Positions 11,279-24,377 of a DNA stretch of 64,000 bases are shown here, piece by piece. The stretch's first letter is position 1. The number at the start of each line of letters is the position of its first letter. The stretch is from Diploscapter coronatus (taxonomy: Eukaryota > Nematoda > Chromadorea > Rhabditida > Rhabditidae), in assembly GCA_964036155.1 (NCBI GenBank), contig OZ038423.1, forward strand, positions 65,673,249-65,737,248, given 5' to 3'. Below the pieces are notes generated by a model that was not told where the DNA came from, searched no databases, and was given only the letters and a program-made list of their open reading frames with translations. The translations under genes and the position numbers were made by a program.

Positions 11279-14200
11279 TTACTTTGTGAAATTATCAACG
11301 AAATGAGTGAGTTCTTCTGCAGCCTTCTTCACTTCACTGTTCTCGGTCGATCCCAACTCGTCATGCATTCGCTTCAGCGCTTCGATCACTGATTCGTCCG
11401 ACAGAGCAATTGGGTCCTGAATATTTTTAAAAAAATTTTAATTCGATTTTTATAGCATTTGATATAATTTATATCAGATTTGTGCAGACCTACGGAGCAC
11501 TTTCGTCAGATGAAAATAAACTATAAGAGATAGAGATCGTACGAGCGAAATTTTAGCTTTCAACTGTCGTATTTCATCAAAAACAAACTAAATCGACGAT
11601 AGACCTCATGAAACTGCGCTGTGTCAAAAATCAGCGCATTATGTTTCCCTGTAAAAACCTGCACAAGAAATTTAAAGTTTGCAACAAAAAACGTGTTCAT
11701 TTAGGGATCCGGAAAATGCCGATTCTTTCATTCAAAATCGATCTTTATTTGATTTTTTCTTATCAAAAGTCCTAACTACCCTCGAATGCATCTTCCTAAG
11801 CAAACAATAATAGCGGAATATGGTTCTCGTGAACCTGCTTGCGCTCTCTACTCATAGACCATTTCCAGCAGAGGGACTTTCCCGAGCAGTCGTTTTTTTC
11901 CAATTTTGTTTTCTTTCAATGTCGAATAATAATTTCGATATTATCAGATTTAGCTAACCTTCTTCTCTTCAGCCTCTGAATTGCAGACGGAATCCACCGA
12001 GTTGCAGATGATCTCGATTATGTCCTCCCAGTCATCGATGTTTGATTTGTCCTGCAAATCCAACTTATCTAAGCCCCCTTAAATATTTTTAGATTTAATT
12101 TTGTGTACCTTTAAAATTTAAAAATTTCAGACAACAACAGGTGATGTATTTGTGGCTTGTACTTTCTCTCTATTCCAAAATGTTAGTTTAAAAATGTGCG
12201 TTAATTCATCACAGACGATATAAGGATGTCGAGTGTTAGATTGTTCATTGCGGTAAACTGTTAACCAAAATAACAATAAAACGAGTAACGAAAATAGTAA
12301 TTGCAAATTATCACAGAGGTGGAAATGAACAAATTTTGAGGTATTTTTATGAAGTAGCACTTCCTTTGACCAGCGATTTGTGAATTTCACGCACTTTATC
12401 TCGCACTGCAAAAGATGAGGAATGTTAGTGAAATAATTAGAAAACTAGTGACTGGGCAGCTTGCAAAGGATCAAAAACAGTGTATTTGGAAATTCGGCAG
12501 TGTTTGCCATCACCTAGTCAGTCATCGCCGGAAATTATCATCAGATTTAGAAGTCATGGATTATAGGAAAAAAACTAGGCAGGTGTGACGATGATCAGGC
12601 GATGACAAAACTGGAAATCGGAAAATTCATACAGATTGGGAGTGAAGCAGTGACGATAAAGCAAGAAAACTGTGCTCCCCAAGAGACGCAAAACATAGGA
12701 GTAGCATTCTATTTTCGTTCAATACACTTCCGAAACACCGGTAAAAAGAAAGTGAGTTAGCTGCGAGAAAGTACAAGCACAAATGGACCCACCATTTTCA
12801 AGTACCTGGTTAATGAGGACTTTGAATGTGGACTTGAGCAGTTCGTCAGATCGCCCCACTTCCTGCACATCGTCATAGTAGCCGTCCTCGTTCTCCTTCT
12901 CTCCATTTTCCTGCAATCAACCATTCATGTTTCCCTGTCATTCGTTCATTCATTACTACCTTGTCTGCACCCGGATCCTTCGCCGGGTACAGATTGCACT
13001 TGGGGCAGTACTTGTTGTTAGGAAGACCGCCGATCTTCGATGTTCCAGCACCTAAATTTCTGAAGTCAAAATGATATTTTTATCATAACCTTCTGGTTTC
13101 GGCAACTGAGAAATAACGCGATTTTCGATAAAAAGGTTTTTAAATTTAAGACAAACGCTCTTCTTCAATCAAACCTTCTCTCGACTTACCCAATAGACTT
13201 AAACCGTTATTTCATGTCTTATTGCCAAACAGTCTTACCATTTCGAATTCTTCCAGTACTCTAGCTTTAGCATAAGATTTCGAAAAATGAGCGTCAAAAA
13301 TTTCCAAGTTTTAGAAAGACAGTAAAGACTAACCTATTGCATAGATGGGATCAAACCGTCCCCAGGAGAGAGGGATGTCCTCTGTGTAGTAGATCTCCAC
13401 CCAGATGTTCCTGTTGACGAAGTACGTCGGGATCGAGTTGGGATACACTGCTCGGCACACCTCAAAATGGACAATAAATGAAGAAAGTGGAATTGGAGAT
13501 AGACACCTTAAGGAATGGATTGTCCTCGGGGTTGATTCTTATCAAATGCTGCTTGGAATACCTTAAAACAACTGTTTTGAAGTGGAAATTAACTGCAATT
13601 CAGGAATGCATGCAAATAAAGATCTTTCAAATTTAAAGACAAAAATAAAAATGGACTTTAAATTTTTGAAAAAATTAGAAAGTCACAAAGATGAAATATT
13701 CGTATATAATTCTAGTAAGAATGCTGGAATCTAATTGTAAAATTGTTGCAATAAACCTCTGGAAATGTTCGTCTTTCTCAAAGACATAAAAATCTTCGAT
13801 ATATCTTACAGATCGGTTTCGGACTCCTTTCGACAGATAACGATAGTGATGTAGTGAGTCATATAGTTGCAGTAGAAGTCAGCGAAGTAGAAGTTGTGAG
13901 TGACTGGGTTGAGCAGCGTGTAGGCCTGGATGATCATCCGAGTATCGCCGAAGGGGGATGTGTCCGGCAGGTAGCCGTCCTTATCGAGGCGGGCGGAGAA
14001 GAATAGGCCTGCAAATGGGAATATGCAAATCGAGAGAAAATTGTGAACAAAAGTCAAATTGATTTTTCAGTCTGCATACTCTTAGAATAATTTTTTTCAT
14101 ATGAGAAGACAACCACTTCTTCTTGCATCCTGCTTTATCTTTCTACCTTGCTTTCCTTCCGTGATTTCTCATTTAGCATTGAAAAATTTTCAAGAAATAG

Positions 14201-16411
14201 AATGAAGATTTCGTTCTTTATAAGCTTCGTGTGGTTGATTGATTTTTTTTAATAATTCAAGGTTCAAATAGTTAACCACTTTTGAGACCCTTTGCAAATT
14301 GGAATTCTTTAAGAGATCAAACAAACTAACCAGAGAGAACTCCATTGATCCAGTTAGCAGGCTGGCCATTGAAGTCTTTGGCGTATTTCTGCATGATTCC
14401 CGACCTGTACAGGTGGATGTCCTCCCAATAGCACTTGGGTTTGCATCTGAAAATTCAAATTTATAAATGCTAAAAATATCTTTTTTTCGAGAAAAAATGA
14501 ATGTACAGTCATCACTTTTCTCCCCCTTGAAAGATGTCATTCTTTTCTGCAGATTGTATAGCTAGCCAAGTTTTTTACTTTGATCAACTACCTGTAGAGA
14601 ACCTCGAAAGGATGCATGTCATTCCGAGCGAATACCTCGCATTTCCTGTACAGCTGCAGGTACTCGTCGTGGCTGAGGCCTGAAACGAAATACGTGATTG
14701 AATTTATTCAATAATTCCCTTACGAGCAGTGACAGTGCCATTTCCAGTCGCGATTACTTTGCCATCCCGAATCGTCCTGCGCTCCACTGTGATCCTGCAA
14801 AAAATATTGCTAAATTATTTTACGATTTTTTAAAATTTATTTGTGAGATTAAGAAAGCCCATTCAAGCTGACACAGCAAGAAATTGAAAGTTCCTTTTCG
14901 CAATAATCGCATAGTTCTCGAAAAGGTAAGAAAGAAATATGCTTCCTGCGAGTATTTTTCATACTCTTTGAAAATGAGTCACTGGGAATGTAGAGCTTCT
15001 CACATTTTTCCTTGAATCATTTGAACAGAAATTTAATTCCACAACTACAGAACAAATTCTATCATGAAAAAGGCTAATTTCTCTTCAGATACTGTAAACC
15101 AGGAAAGGAAGATAGATTTCTATGGAAAGACTTACGTGTACTCAGTGCCAGGCATGACCTTCAGCTCGCACGTCGTCTGGTTCCATTTTTTCTCGTACTT
15201 CGCTCGTTTTGCTGTCGAATTGTTCAGCACTTCGATCGCGTAATAGAACGTGTTCCCTGCAATTCAAATTACCTTACTGATTATCGAAAAGAAATTAAAG
15301 ATAGAATAAATCGAGGAAAATTCATTTTCAATCATTTCTTGTGGTTTTATATTAATTTTAGATGCAGAAAAATTACATTTTTAAAAGCCTTTTTCCTATA
15401 AAAAAAGAAGTAAACAACTCACTGTATCCCTCCCAAAGCGGTTTCCAAGAGATGTCGATTTTCCTGGACGCGACCTCGAAGTGAAGAGTGAGTGGCTCAG
15501 ACTCGCTGGAGAAGTTGGTGAAGTCCTCTTTGATGGGTCGAGAAGATGGGCGTTGGGCATCCAGTGGCAGGTAGTTGTGCACGTCTGTCGCGAAGCCTGA
15601 ACAGAACTGGGTAAGGAACAGTATTTTTGCAATAAATGCTCGGCGAAACAAAATTGTCTAAGTTCGCTTTCGTGGGATAAAATCAGCGTCTGGTGCATTT
15701 TCAATCTTACCAGGAATGGGTGCATGAGCGAAGTATCGGTGGGGAGGGCCGAGAGGGGCAAAGCTGGAAGACGTGGATGCTTGAGCATAGGGATGGTAGT
15801 CCGTGGCGCGGTTGTCGAATCTGCAAATCTTCCTGCTTGAACAGGCTTATTCTAATTTTGCACCTGCTGAATGATGTGTAGTTGGACTGATAGTGATTGG
15901 CAGAGCCTCGCCAGGACGTGTTCCGCATCGCTGTCTCGTGACCATAGCTGGGATAGGCCGACCAACTGAAAATAGGAAAGATATTCTAGATTTGCAAGCA
16001 GTGCATTGAAAACTCGAGGCAGTGTGAGCACTTTTCTCCAACGAACAAGCATAATCATCCTATACATGGATACTCGCGATTCTAAATTTTTAAGTGGACA
16101 TTTTTTCCGAACACGTCCTCCTTTTATTTACTGATTTGGGAGGAAATACTGGTAGCGAACATTTTAGACTTCTCTCTTCAAAGCTTAGCTTTTCGTAAAA
16201 TTTTGCTAATAATGACTGAAAATGTACCTGAAGTCGTTGAATCCATCTCTCCAGTTTCCATCCATCCTTCCTTTCCTCGGGTACTGTTCCCCCTCGTTAA
16301 GTCGACTACCTACAAACAATCGACTTCGCTGATAAACAACTTTGCGGTAAAAATCGATGACAGTTTGAGAAAGCAGAGCACAGGCTGTTTTTTCGGTTTG
16401 AATGTATTCAT
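11279..16411 (-). CDS. PHYHIP-like fibronectin III protein
   Basis: Sixteen in-phase exons give about 579 aa: 16411-16341, 16305-16228, 15965-15864, 15820-15711, 15596-15423, 15256-15136, 14794-14724, 14679-14592, 14446-14331, 14008-13810, 13561-13507, 13460-13334, 13051-12960, 12910-12806, about 12052-11961, about 11418-11279. Residues about 135-245 form a fibronectin III domain (IDISWKPLWEG, MPGTEYTITVE). The next 170 residues match the PHYHIP/PHYHIPL C-terminal domain as I recall it: GLFFSARLDKDG, SPFGDTRM, LLNPVTHNFYFADFYCNY, IYYTEDIPLSWG and KYCPKCNL. Vertebrate PHYHIP is about 330 aa, so this protein has long extensions: a Tyr/Ser/Asn-rich N terminus and an acidic C terminus (EEKK, DELGSTENSE). 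PHYHIP binds phytanoyl-CoA hydroxylase in vertebrates; the role here is unknown. Exon 1, with a basic-hydrophobic start, is the least certain part. One acceptor is TTAAG (13562). Confidence 0.82.
11592..11855 (+). repeat. dispersed repeat family R1, copy 2
   Basis: Lies in the last intron of the PHYHIP-like gene (about 11419-11960). Blocks in order: ATCGACGATAGACC, GTGTCAAAAATCAG, ACGTGTTCATTT, TTGATTTTTTCTT, CCTCGAATGCATCTT, GCGGAATATGGTTCTCGTG. The same order occurs at 9825-10060 and, on the other strand, at 53709-53955. Confidence 0.6.
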
Positions 16412-16962
16412 GCACTCCCTTTATCTCTCGAACAGAAGAGAGAAAGACGTTGCGAGGAAATCGTTTAGCGAGAATCTGAAAATATCGCAAAGCTTTTCTA
16501 CTTTGGTCGGCAAGAAAAACAATTGACACAAATCAAAAGAAATTCTCCGTTTATTCTACTCGAATAGGATCAAATAAATTACGAAATATGAAACTTGCAA
16601 TAAAAGGAAAAAAATAAAATCATATGGCCGCTGAAAGAAATCGAGATAGAGGAGAAAGGTCACGTACTCGTAAAAGTCGTATAAACGCTTGGATAATCAG
16701 TTGTTCTCACAAAAATACCAAAATACTAGCATAAATTATATACCTAATTAATCTTACATATCTACTCAAATAAATGCAAGTAAAGCTGATGAAAGAGTTT
16801 GAAACGCAACCCGTAAATTTATATCTGATAGTTTAGTATCGATGAATTTAGCTGGGCTGTTCGGAAAGGATGCAAATTTGGGGAAATTTCCGAACAGACC
16901 CATGGGAGTTTTTTTTTTTTAAATGAAACTTACAGAAGAAAATACACAAAGATTCGATAAAA
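16412..16962. other. intergenic spacer between tandem minus-strand genes
   Basis: About 550 bp between the end of the Patched-related gene and the start of the PHYHIP-like gene, both minus strand. AT-rich, with a T tract at 16911-16920. It should hold the 3' end of the former and the promoter of the latter; no clear motif seen. Confidence 0.5.
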
Positions 16963-19900
16963 TCAGTCCAAATGCTCGGGGGATTTGTGAGGGTTGGAGG
17001 GTGTGCGATTGAGCAGCTTGTGTGGGGACTGAATGGAGCTGCTGCTGCTCTTAGCCGTCGAGAAGGACAGGGCAGAGGGCGACTTGTAGATGGACTCCCC
17101 CTCCTCGTCACCGCTGCTGCTAATGGTCTGGTTATGGGGAGAGCCGATGGGCGAGGCCGAGACAACCGAGGGACGGCCTGCCGACCAGGCTGACGAGGGC
17201 AGACCAGATGGAGGCTGGATGCGCGATGACACATTCGAACTGCCCAGACCCGTGGTCACGGACGGACTCACTTGCACGTACTTCTCCATCGTTGAACCCT
17301 CCTGAAACATTGAAAATCGAAATTAGATTATGACAAGATGTATTTTTTTAAAATCATTTCGAAATGACAATGCTGCAAAGTTACAACTTGAAGAATAGTT
17401 CAATCTCGTAGAAACGCAACGATTTGCAATCATTGCAGAACATGATTTGAAAATTCTTGATGGAGAGGAGCTTGATGAGAAGAAAAATAGAGGAATCTAT
17501 TTCTTCACTTAGATGACTAAAGTTTGAAAGTAACTTGGCAATAATGCAAAGTAAAGTACAGATTTTGTTGATTTTCAACGCGATTTGTGTTTCTTTTCGT
17601 TAATTCTTTCGACGTATAATTTGCATTTCACGTTGCGTACCTCATTCATCCGTATTTACGCGCATTTTCATTCACATTAGTCAATTTGATCAAAACAGAC
17701 ATAGGGGAAGAGTTCACTAGATCATAAAGTGTTAGAAAACTTGTTATTTTCAAATCCTCAATAGCATGAAGAGAAAACGTTTCTACACTAACTATTAACC
17801 CCACAAATTATTCTTTCAACAAGCTTCAATGTTATGTCCTGATTCTCAAATAAACTACCGTAAAACTATCATGCAAACCTGATACATTTTTTAAAGTAAA
17901 TTCAGCAATTTGAAAAAAAATATGACTCACGAATTTAGTGCCATAGATGATGGAAGGAGTGGAGCTGGCGGCGTGATTGGCATGGGAAATGGTGCAGCAG
18001 CCGCGCACGAAGATCGACAGCAGCACGGGCAGAAACACGAGGCCGTGCAGCAAGCCGAGCGAGATCGCCAGAACTACCTGAAAGTGAACACTGAGGGAAT
18101 TATTTATTGGCTGCTTGGAAAATGCACTCAATTCACCTACCACTCATTTTGAAAGGTTAACTTTCTCCAAAGGATTGAGTGAACGGAGTGAAGCTCAAAA
18201 AATTAAAAATCGCATGTTTCAAAAATTATAAAGAGGAGTTTCCTTCATAATTTTGAGAATGTTACCGTCTTAAAGAAAGTGACGATCATGTAGGCAGGAA
18301 CATCGGCCAGCACAACGACGGCCAGAATGGTGGAGAGTCCGCCTTGAAAAAGGGGCCAGCCCAGGGCCGAGAGGGCGTCGATGACTCGGTCGGCAGGGGA
18401 GTTGCAGGGGGACACCACGTAGCCATACGTGATGTGCGCCGAGTAGTCCACTGAGAAGCCGATAGACATGATGATCGTGATCATCGAGATTGCGTCCTGC
18501 AAAGAGAATTTTGCACTCTGGAAGATTGACGAACATGGAATTCACTAATCTAATTTTTCATGAAAAGAAAGTGCTCGCAATGAACACTTTTCATTATCAA
18601 TCTTTCAGACGAAAGTTCAATTGCGAAAAATGATTTTCAATTAAGTTCTCAAAAATGCCCAGATATCGCTTTCGAAGAGAACTGACCAAATTGACACCCC
18701 ACAGAGTCATGTAGCCGATGACCCCGAAGTCGATCGAGGCACAGGCCAGGGCCACCCAGAAGGCGCAGAGGGGCTGTGGGATGAGCATAAGGGCGATCAC
18801 GATCATCACCAACAGAGCGATTATGATGTTTTGCACCTGCAAACAACAAATTATACTGAAGTTTCAGTCAAAGAATGATGGCCACCATATCATCTCACAA
18901 AATTCTAAATGATAACCTGGATTCTTCGAGAAATAGAGATCCATACATTTCTCAACTCTTCTTGGATTTTTTCTGATAATTTCTTTAGAAATAGTGATCG
19001 CGAAAAGCGAAACCAAATTTCTATAATGTGAGTCGCGAAAACTCCAAATTGCCTTCTAAATTCGAAATAAGTACTGGCAAGAAGAGTTGGCTAGGGAAGT
19101 GAATTTTTAATCAGTTTAGAGTAGAATTTAGCGGCGTAAATTTTGATGTCTAAAATAAACAAATTTCAGTTATAGTCTACCGTATTAGGGACGATAATGA
19201 CGTATTGATCAGTGAAGAGCCAGAGAGGCATGAAGGTCGTCACGTTGTACTCGCCCCATTGGCTGGCAATCTGTAAAATCAAAAGAAATAAATCCTTGAA
19301 TTCTTGAAAACACGCCTTCATACAGAATTTGTTCGAAAAACAAGTGCACGTGTTTGGAAATGAGGGGCATCAAAACTTATATCCTCTTGTATCTCATTTC
19401 GAGCATTAATGTCCGCATCACCATGTAATTTTTTAAAGAACATGTTTAAAAATGTTTCCAATAGGTGAAAATTCTCACATCTCGGAACAACAGAGTAGCT
19501 TCAGTTTGATCGATGGTCGTCACAATGTCCCTCAGCCCGATCAGGAAACGGAAACTCGTCACGACGTCATCGCCCTATAATTTCAATATCATGTCGTTCA
19601 GAAAAGGTGTCCAATTCATCATCTTGACAAAAAGAAATTTTACGATCGTGTAAAACTAAAATCCAGAAATGTTGAATCACAACTCGTTGAGCCATTGCCT
19701 CACCCTAGCATCTCTGTCCCAATAGAGATCCTCAGTCCAGATGAGGTTCTTTGCAGAGGCCAAGTAGTGCTGTAGCATGCCGTAGAAGTGCGAGTCCACG
19801 ATCTTCGTGTCCAGTTGTTCGTAATACCTGGATCATAAAATTGTAATTGAAAAGAAATATATTTCAGCTAATTTTACGAGAACTTCAGGCGAGAAATTTT

Positions 19901-22900
19901 TTTCAAGACTTCAAATTTTTATCAGTAAAAACCTCCAATTCAGTCCGTAGAAAAATTATGCCTCTACCAATGAGGAGAAAGAAGACATGCTGTCCTTTCT
20001 CGCAATCTGACTATTCTTTTCTTCGAGTCAAGTTTAGAGAAGTCAACTTGCCAAATAGTCCTTCTTCGTGAAGAATAAACAGAAGAAATGTCTTTGCAAG
20101 TCTCATGCAGAACTTGACTTCAAAGTTAGAGAAGAGGAATCTACCTCTCCATTTCGAAGATCCAGCACTGAGCAGATTCCATGCCGATGGAGTGGTTGGA
20201 AGTGGCGAATTGAGCGATCATCGCCTTAACTCGCTCCCTCACTCCGTCCTTACGGAAATCGGGTGCATTGTTTACCACGATCTGCAACAAACAGATGACA
20301 TCGTTGCGAGAAATGATTTCGGTAAATTTCTATAACATTAAGACGATTCGGAAGCATACTTGATTTTTGTCAAAAATGGAAGATAACAAATTACCTTAAA
20401 AAATTTTTAAGAACGAAATCACACGAGTTTAATCAACTAGCCTGCAGAGTTGCCCCGTATTTCCAAAAGTACTTCTCGAGCAAATGGTAGTGCGGAATGG
20501 CGTAGGAATCCTGCACCAACAGATTGACTGGCTCAAGTCCTTCCTAAAATTGAATTCTCAAAGGTGAAATTCAAATAGCAGTTTCACCTTGATTTGTGTG
20601 CAGCCGTAATAGGCGCCACCGAGGTAGATGACCATCCAAATCATAGACAGAGCACGCACAGCCGGGTGCATCAGAATTGGGGCGTACCTGAAGAGAAGGA
20701 TGTCGCCACAGTTCATCAAACTCAAAACGCATTTGGAAAGTTCGCATTTGTTTCAGCAAGATTACTTCGCCTGAAAAGGGCATGAACCTTCCCCAATGTA
20801 TAGTGTGTCAACAGTAAGAGCGATTCTCTAATAATAACGAGTAGGAAAAAAAATTAAATTACTCAGTTTGCGCAAAATTCAATGAAATACCCCCCGTACC
20901 ATTCCTTGAAGAATCTGGCAGTGGCGGGCTCTTTGATGTCGTCCTTCTGACTGCCCGTCTTCCGGTTCGGCCTCGATCCCAAATTGAACAGCTTCTGCAG
21001 CAGAGGCACACTTTCCACTTTAGTCTCTGACTGCAAAAGTCGTTTCTTAAACTTTCACAATCATTCACCCACTTTGATGGTGCTTCCTTCAGGGATTGTT
21101 TTCAGGTAGAACACCGAATTGCGCTCCTCTTCTTCGTAACGAGTGAACAGAGCCAAGCAGCCGGCGAAAAATGTTATCTGAAATTGAAAATGGTGTACTT
21201 GAAATCAGATATGCTGGCAGTGCAGAAAATGTTATACTGTAGACCCTTCCATACTGCACTACAAGACCTTTCAAAAATCTCGGATTGCAAAGAAGTTCTT
21301 CGCATTGCACTGCAAGTATCCCAGAAAGTAATGATAACTTAGTCAGTTAATGAGTTTGAAAGCTAGGAAATAAAATAAGTGGAGTGCCTGATAGACGAAG
21401 GCAAAGAAGATGGCAACTCCAGTGTAGGTGCAGAAGATTTGCACTGCAGGAATGGAAGTGATGGTGCCGACTCCGAAGGAAAGAACATCTGGAAAAAAGA
21501 AATGATAATCTGTGCGAATTTTCGAGAAGATCACCACATGGAAATTTTCCATACCAAGTGAAGGAAATGACTTCATGAAACTTCGCTAATTTTTTATCAA
21601 CTATTCAATCTTTCAAAATCTATTTCCAAGAAGAAGAAAAAGACAAACCAGTAGAAGAAGTGATGAGAATGGAGACGGCAGCATCGGCCATGCACTCGGC
21701 CATTCGCTTCTCCGCAGGATGACTGCGGGAAGTCCTCCGCACTGCAGACACCATCAGGAACATGTTGTCTGTGCCGACAGCTGAATTGATGCAGATGAAG
21801 GAACGAATGAATGAATGGAGCAGGAGAATGACTGACCAACAACGAGGAAGGGCATGACCGCCACGATGTCGTTATAGGCCATCCCGATCAGCGACAGACC
21901 TCCGATGCTCGTCACTATGCTCATTCCTGCACTCATCACGCCTGGAATATGATGATCAGTTAGCGTTGAAGCGCAAGAACTCGTATGTTTTTGATGGACT
22001 TGAATTATTCTAATTTATTTTTGAAAAGTCGAGATGCAATTTCGAAATTATATCTTGAAAAATCTGTTCTGGAATCGACTTTTCACGAGAACCACAAGTA
22101 ACATTGAAAATTTCTGATATCGGAAATCAGAAATAGAATATCCAAACCCAAACTCGGATATGAATGCATTTGAAATAGCATCGAATTTCGATCTGTTGCT
22201 TACCGATGACAGAGAGAATCGGTTTGGAGAGGACCCAATCGATATAGAAAGTGCCGTCGATGAGGGAGATAGAGCAGACACACGAGAAGACAACCAGGGT
22301 CGAGAACGCGACCACGAAACGGGGCACTGCAACATTGGAATCATGTTTTCGGCATTTGTCAATTTCAGGTTTCGAAAATATGAAATAGTGAAAGTGAGTT
22401 CTTAGGAATTTCAACCATATTGAAGGGGGATAATTGCGAAAATTCGTTTGGAGGGAAAGGAAAATACGAATAAGCCTGAACTTTCCAAGTAACCGAGCTT
22501 CAATCTTGAAGGACGTTTCGAGAAGCCAATACAAGTTGATGGAGAAATTAAATCAACGAATTTCTAAAAAAAAATACAACTCACTCAGTGAATCAGCATT
22601 TCTTCCCAATTCGTCTGTCAATGTCTGCGAGTGGAAATACGTGATCGTAATATAAGGATCAGGGGGATAGTTCTTCAGCGCCTCGCCCAGAGCCTGAAAT
22701 CTTTGAATCGTCTCCCCTCAAAAGGCAAACTGGAAGGGTAGTACATAGTGGTAGTAACGGAAAAATATTAGAGAAAATATATGTTTAAATAATACCCATC
22801 TTACTTAACCCACACCATTTCATCGATTGCTACATTACTACGTACTACTTTTCCACTGTTCTTCAAAGTCACTCCTTCTTACATTTTCCCAGAGTCCCGA

Positions 22901-24377
22901 AATGTAGCTGATTTCCTTTGGATAGAACTGCAGCTGATAGATCATGAACCAGGCCCTCGCCCCTGCCAGAATCTGCGTGCCATTGTCCAGTTTCATCAGG
23001 GAGACACCGCCCATCGAACTGCCCAAATAGCCGCCTCTGCAAAATCGAAAATTCGAAGATCAAGAGAGAAGATGACAGACTCGGTGCCGAGTCGGAAGTA
23101 GGGAAACGTGATGTTGAATCCGTGCTCGAACAGGTCGCTGATGATGTGAACGTGGCGGTTCGTCTGACATCCATCAGCTGAAAATTGAACATTAGATTGG
23201 AGGCAGAAAATTTAAAGTGCAATTTTGAAGGAGATACTACTAATTTGTCTTATCATGGATATGCGCTTCTTTCGAAATTGAAATGAGTATCTTTCAGGAT
23301 TGTTCGAAACTACGAAGAGGAGGGCAGAAAAATGATTATTGATCGCAATTCAAGTCGAGTGTCGCTGATTTCTCGTCTAAAAATAGTCTTACACTTGAAT
23401 GTCATGCACAACTCCTTGTACGTGTAGAATCGACCGTCGTGCAGAACACGAACTCTGAAATGCAATCATCTGATGATTCGCAGAGAGGGCTGACTGACTT
23501 GCTGAGAATGAACTGATTGAGTCGGTAGACGGCCTCCGAATACGGCTTCGTTAGAATGTTCTCATCGTCGCGAGCCAGCACTGTCACCTGAATTGACAAT
23601 GCATTTCATAGAGAATGCAAAGAAGTCGAGAACACTAATTGTATTTGCACCTTTCCTTCAATTTTTGCTCAGTTCAAATTTTAAAATTGGTTGGAAGCTC
23701 GAGTGAGACAAAGTTTCCGATTCCAATTATAATTTCGAAAAATTCGGAGAACTAAATTCGACTTTCAAATTTCAATTCAGTCTCAACCCTTGTCGGAGGT
23801 AGAAATAGTGCAAATTTTAACTACCCCGAACATTTCTGCAAGAAATTTCAGACCTGAACTTCCCTGCTCTGCGTGACAGCCCTGCCAGGCACATAATTCC
23901 CGTCTGTCAGAGGCCATTTCTCGTGTATCGCCTGTCTCTCTATTTTGCTCTGAGCGCCCACTGGAGTGAACAGGTAAATTGCATCTGTCACCAGATTCAG
24001 ATGAAGGAAGCCTGAAATGTTTCGTCAACTACAAGTTGGCAATATCATCGTGATATGTAAGCTCTGACCTATGATTTTAAAAATAGAAGCTACTTCGAAA
24101 GGTAGTTCCTCAGAATTCCATAAAATAACCTCGACGATTGACGAAATGAACAATTTTCACCTTACTTATTTGTCAACCAATCGTGAATTACGAGGATTAG
24201 AAATAGAAGATTTCCTAGTCTAATCAAACAGAAGAGTGAACACATACCGACAGAACAGGCGAGTGTGAGCAGAAGTGGGAAGGCGATGAACGGATAGGGA
24301 TGTTTGGAGATGTAGATCCCCAGGCGGTGGAACTGAGAGGAGGCTAGCTGCTCGATCAGATCGAAACGAAGCCGCAT
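16963..24377 (-). CDS. Patched-related (PTR/PTCHD-type) RND permease
   Basis: A large polytopic protein read from roughly 23 exons, approximately 24377-24246, 24011-23860, 23590-23500, 23455-23393, 23178-23080, 23038-22889, 22696-22590, 22330-22203, 21945-21838, 21782-21651, 21490-21386, 21180-21075, 21031-20900, 20688-20588, 20543-20442, 20281-20146, 19827-19703, 19574-19481, 19271-19182, 18839-18687, 18497-18267, 18080-17930, 17301-16963. Order: cytosolic start and TM1 (GIYISKHPYPF), first luminal domain (TPVGAQSKIERQ, RAVTQSREVQ), sterol-sensing-like domain (SLIGMAYNDIVAVMPFLVVG then TDNMFLM), second luminal domain, second TM bundle with GFSVDYSAHITYGYV and HGLVFLPVLLSIF, then a Ser/Pro-rich cytosolic tail ending PHKSPEHLD. 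The acidic residues after Gly in TM4 (GTDN) and TM10 (GFSVD) match the proton-relay positions of RND carriers. Family expanded in nematodes; role in sterol/lipid handling, cuticle or Hedgehog-related processes. A TTTCAG acceptor 8-12 bp before ATG suggests a 5'-UTR intron or trans-splicing. Confidence 0.9.

Noticed and set aside
15396..15788. 130-aa minus-strand ORF, the longest near 15.5 kb
   Set aside because: It runs through an intron and in the wrong frame; two exons of the PHYHIP-like gene explain the region in other frames with good splice sites.
16848..17234. 128-aa Arg/Pro-rich ORF
   Set aside because: Shadow frame of the Patched-related C-terminal exon, whose Ser/Pro-rich frame ends cleanly at the stop.
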